Assembly: GCF_025452195.1 (NCBI RefSeq)
Contig: NZ_CP104971.1
Location: 522,769 to 586,768 of the forward strand
From: Phyllobacterium zundukense
GTDB lineage: Bacteria; Pseudomonadota; Alphaproteobacteria; Rhizobiales; Rhizobiaceae
Direction of reading: 5' to 3'
Length of the DNA stretch: 64,000 bases
Shown here: in pieces, positions 61,567 through 64,000 of the stretch
Layout of the letters: each line of letters opens with the position of its first letter
Numbering within the stretch: position 1 is the first letter of the stretch
The notes under the pieces: generated by a model
Told to the model about the DNA's origin: nothing
The model's input: only the letters and a program-made list of their open reading frames with translations
The model's database searches: none
Program-made: the position numbers and the translations under genes

Positions 61567-61928
61567 AACATTCGGATAGCCGATGAGATGTGGATCGGGT
61601 TTTCATTCCGGAACTCTAGGCAGAAAAGCCCGCTAGTACACGACCGGAAGTCACCAGAAAACGGTCGTTTGAAAATGCCGATAATCTCGAAGCCACAGTT
61701 CCTACGGGCGACAAAGCCCAGTATAATCAACGAGAACAGGCGTCTAGACGATCAGAGCAGCGCACTAGACGTCGATCTTTATGGACGTCGGGTTCCATCG
61801 CGCGGCCATGGTTGGCTTCGACCTCTTTCAGTCCGATAAGCCGAAGCTAAGCCGGAGATAAGTACCGTGTAGCAGAAAAAATTAACGTAAACAGTGGGTT
61901 AATGACCGCAGAGTTCTCGTCGGCGAAA

Positions 61929-61961
61929 TTTCAAATCGGGTAAACGGGGCAGATTTCCGGG
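61929..61961 (+). repeat. Direct repeat, left copy
   Basis: TTTCAAATCGGG-TAAACGGGGCAGATTTCC resembles the sequence at 63557-63587 (TTTCAAATCG-TAAGCGGGGCATATTTC), same orientation, a two-base indel and a few substitutions. Confidence 0.55.
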
Positions 61962-62003
61962 CAAGATGGTTCAAATGGATGCCGCGACGACATCCACGTA
62001 CTT

Positions 62004-62040
62004 GGGGTTGTTTGCGGGAGGGGGCGGAATCCTGCGCTAA
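62004..62040 (+). repeat. Inverted repeat, left copy, flanking the ureohydrolase gene
   Basis: The core GTTTGCGGGAGGGG followed by GCGGAATCCTGCGCTAA recurs in inverse orientation at 63122-63157 with one indel and a few mismatches over about 36 bp. Confidence 0.6.
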
Positions 62041-62200
62041 AGTCTTTTCAAACCTGCCGAACAGTGGAACCTATCGGTATGTCGGCGCCAACTTAGGGAT
62101 TACGGACAACGGGTCCTCGGTTCGGTGTAGGATGCCACACCCGTAAACTACTCACCATGCTTGCTTAACATCAGAATTTCACCTTTTCAGGACCGCCCCA

Positions 62201-63130
62201 ATGAACATCTCATCCTCTTTTCTCGGTTTTCCCGCTAATCTTGGCGACGACCGAATGCCCCGTATGGTGATATTTGGTGTTGGTCACGGCAGCACCTATC
62301 CGGGCAAGGACAGTAGCGCCTACACCCTGGCAGCTGACGCGATTCGCGCTGCAAGCCAAGACGATGCCATACTCGTAGAGCACTGGGATTTTGATCTTGG
62401 AGGGCCGCTTTTTAACGGCGAGCCGGGATGCTGTATTGATGCTGGCGACATCCAGACTACCATGCATGACAATGAAGGCAATCGAGCCCGTATCGAGGCG
62501 AAGACGCGTGAAGCCTTGGCATTGCAGGCCGTACCGATCCTGCTCGGCGGCGATTGTTCTGTGACATTTCCCTTTCTCGCCAGCTTTAGAGACGACGGCC
62601 CTGTCTGGGTTTTGCAGATTGATGCCCATATCGACTGGCGCAACGAGGTCGACGGCGAACGCTACGGCTACTCCAGCCCTATGCGTCGGGCGAGTGAGAT
62701 GCCGCATGTCGCGGGCATCGTGCAAGTCGGCCTGCGCAGTGTTGGCAGCGCTCGTCTGGCGGATGTTGACGCGGCACGACGCTATGGCAGCCACTTTGTA
62801 ACGGCTCGTGAGATTCACACACGTGGCGTCGAAGCTGCTCTTCGGCATATTCCGAAAGGAACGCGGGTCGTCGTCACTCTCGACTGCGATAGCCTCGATC
62901 CCAGCATCATGCCTGGTGTGGCGGCGCGCACCCCCGGTGGCCTCACCTATACGCAGGTGATCGATCTGATTGCAGGCGTGGGGAGCCGGGCAAGGATCAT
63001 AGGATTCGATCTTGTCGAGCTCTATCCGCCCGCTGACATTGACGGCATGTCAGCGCTGACGGCTGCCCGCATTGTCGTCAACACGATAGGTTCAGTTGTT
63101 CGGCAGGTTGGAAAAGAGAGCTTAGCGTAG
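62201..63130 (+). CDS. Agmatinase/arginase-like ureohydrolase with an altered metal site
   Basis: The 309-residue protein belongs to the ureohydrolase family, whose members hydrolyse guanidino compounds with two manganese ions. DAHID (141-145) and TLDCDSLDP (226-234) are intact, but the first metal-ligand motif, normally GGDHS, reads GGDCS (C119). The last codons lie inside an inverted repeat, so the C-terminus may be altered. It is isolated between repeats with no polyamine genes nearby. Activity or a changed metal preference cannot be told from sequence. Confidence 0.88.
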   Translation: MNISSSFLGFPANLGDDRMPRMVIFGVGHGSTYPGKDSSAYTLAADAIRAASQDDAILVEHWDFDLGGPLFNGEPGCCIDAGDIQTTMHDNEGNRARIEAKTREALALQAVPILLGGDCSVTFPFLASFRDDGPVWVLQIDAHIDWRNEVDGERYGYSSPMRRASEMPHVAGIVQVGLRSVGSARLADVDAARRYGSHFVTAREIHTRGVEAALRHIPKGTRVVVTLDCDSLDPSIMPGVAARTPGGLTYTQVIDLIAGVGSRARIIGFDLVELYPPADIDGMSALTAARIVVNTIGSVVRQVGKESLA

Positions 63131-63157
63131 GATTCGGCCCCTCCCGCAAACGACCCC
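63122..63157 (-). repeat. Inverted repeat, right copy
   Basis: The reverse complement has the same GTTTGCGGGAGGGG core and CCTACGCTAA end as 62004-62040. It overlaps the last three codons of the ureohydrolase gene. Confidence 0.6.
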
Positions 63158-63253
63158 TACTTGGGTACAGGTACTAACGTTCTTGGCCGAGGGGTGACCT
63201 GTTTCCAGGAGATTATCTCGTCGGGATTTAAAGGGCGGCGGATACTTCCCGGC

Positions 63254-63493
63254 TTATTGATCATACGGGATCTTAACATCCGCGCAGTACGGGAACGCTT
63301 GATCGTCAGCACTATTAGCCCCGACAATATAGGTCAGAAGATCGCACATGCGCTTGGGAGGATGTTCGATCATACCGAACGGTGGCGCCCAACTTTGTAC
63401 CTTCATGTTCATCTTGCCGACCAAACCCGCAACCAGCCGGCGCATGGCACCGAGCGACAAGGTATCAACAGAATCAACGGATGGCAGCTTCAT
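63254..63493 (-). pseudogene. Possible transposase N-terminal remnant (IS66-like)
   Basis: The frame starts MKLPSVDSVDTLSLGAMRRL and continues VAGLVGKM; this resembles the N-terminus of IS66-type transposases but then the similarity ends and the frame stops early. The rest of the transposase is not in the window. The identification is from memory of the family and uncertain. Confidence 0.3.
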
Positions 63494-63556
63494 GCCACCT
63501 TGAATCAGAATTCGCTGCGCTTGAAAATATATCTGCCCGGGAATTTGGTCCGGTTA

Positions 63557-63587
63557 TTTCAAATCGTAAGCGGGGCATATTTCTGGG
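63557..63587 (+). repeat. Direct repeat, right copy
   Basis: This partner of the copy at 61929-61961 lies 64 bp to the right of the transposase-like start and may be part of an insertion sequence end. Confidence 0.55.
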
Positions 63588-64000
63588 TGGCTTCTGACAA
63601 ACGATTCCAACTTAAAATGCTTAGCCAGAAATCGGGTGTCGATTGCTGGTTACGAAGGACGTCAATTTTGCCGGGAGTGTTCAATTTGCGCTGATCTGGC
63701 TCGAGTGCCAAGGCAAGCGATGCGCAAGGTATTGGCATCTAGACTTTTATCGAACGCGGGCGTTCGAGAAGGCCGAGAAAAGTCCATCTGATCCGCCGTG
63801 CACTTGCGCGCTGAATCCATGTTTGGTGTTCACGGGCAATGCGAGGAGCATCTCCCGTACTTCTGGAGACAGTCCACGAATGCCTGAGATGCTCATGCTA
63901 TAGATTTTCGCATCTTTGATAGGAGTGCCATCGAACCCGCTCACATATAGGCTTTTTTGGCACGCATCTCGCGCGAACCGCTTCATATCTCGAAGATCGA
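63588..64000. other. Right end of the window, unresolved
   Basis: A leftward open frame at 63747-63986 encodes 79 residues (VSGFDGTPIKDAKIYSMSIS and EVREMLLALPVNTKHGFSAQ). Its frame is also open to the window edge, so it could be the end of a gene beginning outside. I recognise no family. Confidence 0.3.

Larger units (their letters stand above)
61567..62200. other. Non-coding region with degenerate repeats
   Basis: This 634-bp region has no convincing gene. It contains the left copies of two repeats (61929-61961 and 62004-62040) that recur beyond the ureohydrolase gene. The open frame at 61588-61839 has no protein-like features. Confidence 0.5.

Noticed and set aside
61588..61839. 83-residue frame after the DUF1612 gene
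   Set aside because: Its composition is not protein-like and it lies in a repeat-bearing non-coding region.

Overview
The window looks like a chromosome segment from an alphaproteobacterium of the Hyphomicrobiales (Rhizobiales), most likely near Phyllobacterium, Mesorhizobium, Ochrobactrum or Brucella. The pointers are the hmuPSTUV haem operon order, a Rhizobium-plasmid-type DUF1612 protein, Pho-box-controlled importers like the rhizobial afuABC genes, many high-affinity ABC importers and a rhizobial-type palindromic repeat. I named no species. No rRNA, tRNA, CRISPR array, prophage or origin was recognised.

Layout. 1-1784: the start of a peptide-binding protein gene, then a TPR/retropepsin-like protease gene with an apparent frameshift. 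1788-7767: the DNA-ligase-associated repair set (ATP-dependent ligase, metallo-beta-lactamase-fold exonuclease, Lhr-type helicase, PdeM phosphoesterase). 7792-14153: tyrosine/homogentisate catabolism (Lrp regulator, hpd, hmgA-fah-maiA, MarR regulator), split by an AbiEii-type nucleotidyltransferase pair. 14220-18940: a VapBC pair, an ABC-2 exporter, and an Fsr-type MFS exporter with a divergent AraC regulator. 18925-23940: metH behind a perfect 20-bp SahR-type operator and a 106-bp palindromic repeat, then a Xre/RES toxin-antitoxin pair. 23957-28142: haem uptake (hmuP, hmuS, hmuT, hmuU, hmuV) with an iron-box-like site. 28443-35348: a sugar or polyol catabolic operon (LacI regulator, TIM-barrel isomerase, Gfo/Idh/MocA dehydrogenase, ribose-type importer). 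35597-43487: a second sugar or sugar-acid locus (Ldh-type dehydrogenase, GntR regulator, SMP-30 lactonase, importer with two permeases). 43535-48535: a HlyIII-type membrane protein and an RND efflux pump with its adaptor. 48793-58663: two importers, a LacI regulator and a phosphodiesterase, with three Pho-box-like promoters; I read this as a phosphate-starvation island. 58683-64000: an AraC-type protein, an L,D-transpeptidase, the DUF1612 protein and a ureohydrolase-like gene between degenerate repeats and possible IS remnants.

How the genes work together. Most of the window is scavenging: haem iron, at least two sugars, and probably phosphorus esters or iron under phosphate starvation, each locus carrying its own regulator and often a visible operator. 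hpd, hmgA, maiA and fah give the complete route from 4-hydroxyphenylpyruvate to fumarate and acetoacetate. Three toxin-antitoxin-type modules sit between metabolic operons.

The observations I would check first are the three matching Pho boxes at 48722-52756, the palindromic repeat fused in frame into HmuU, the 106-bp palindrome next to the metH operator, the frameshift near 711, and the inverted repeats around the ureohydrolase gene, whose product lacks a conserved metal-binding histidine.
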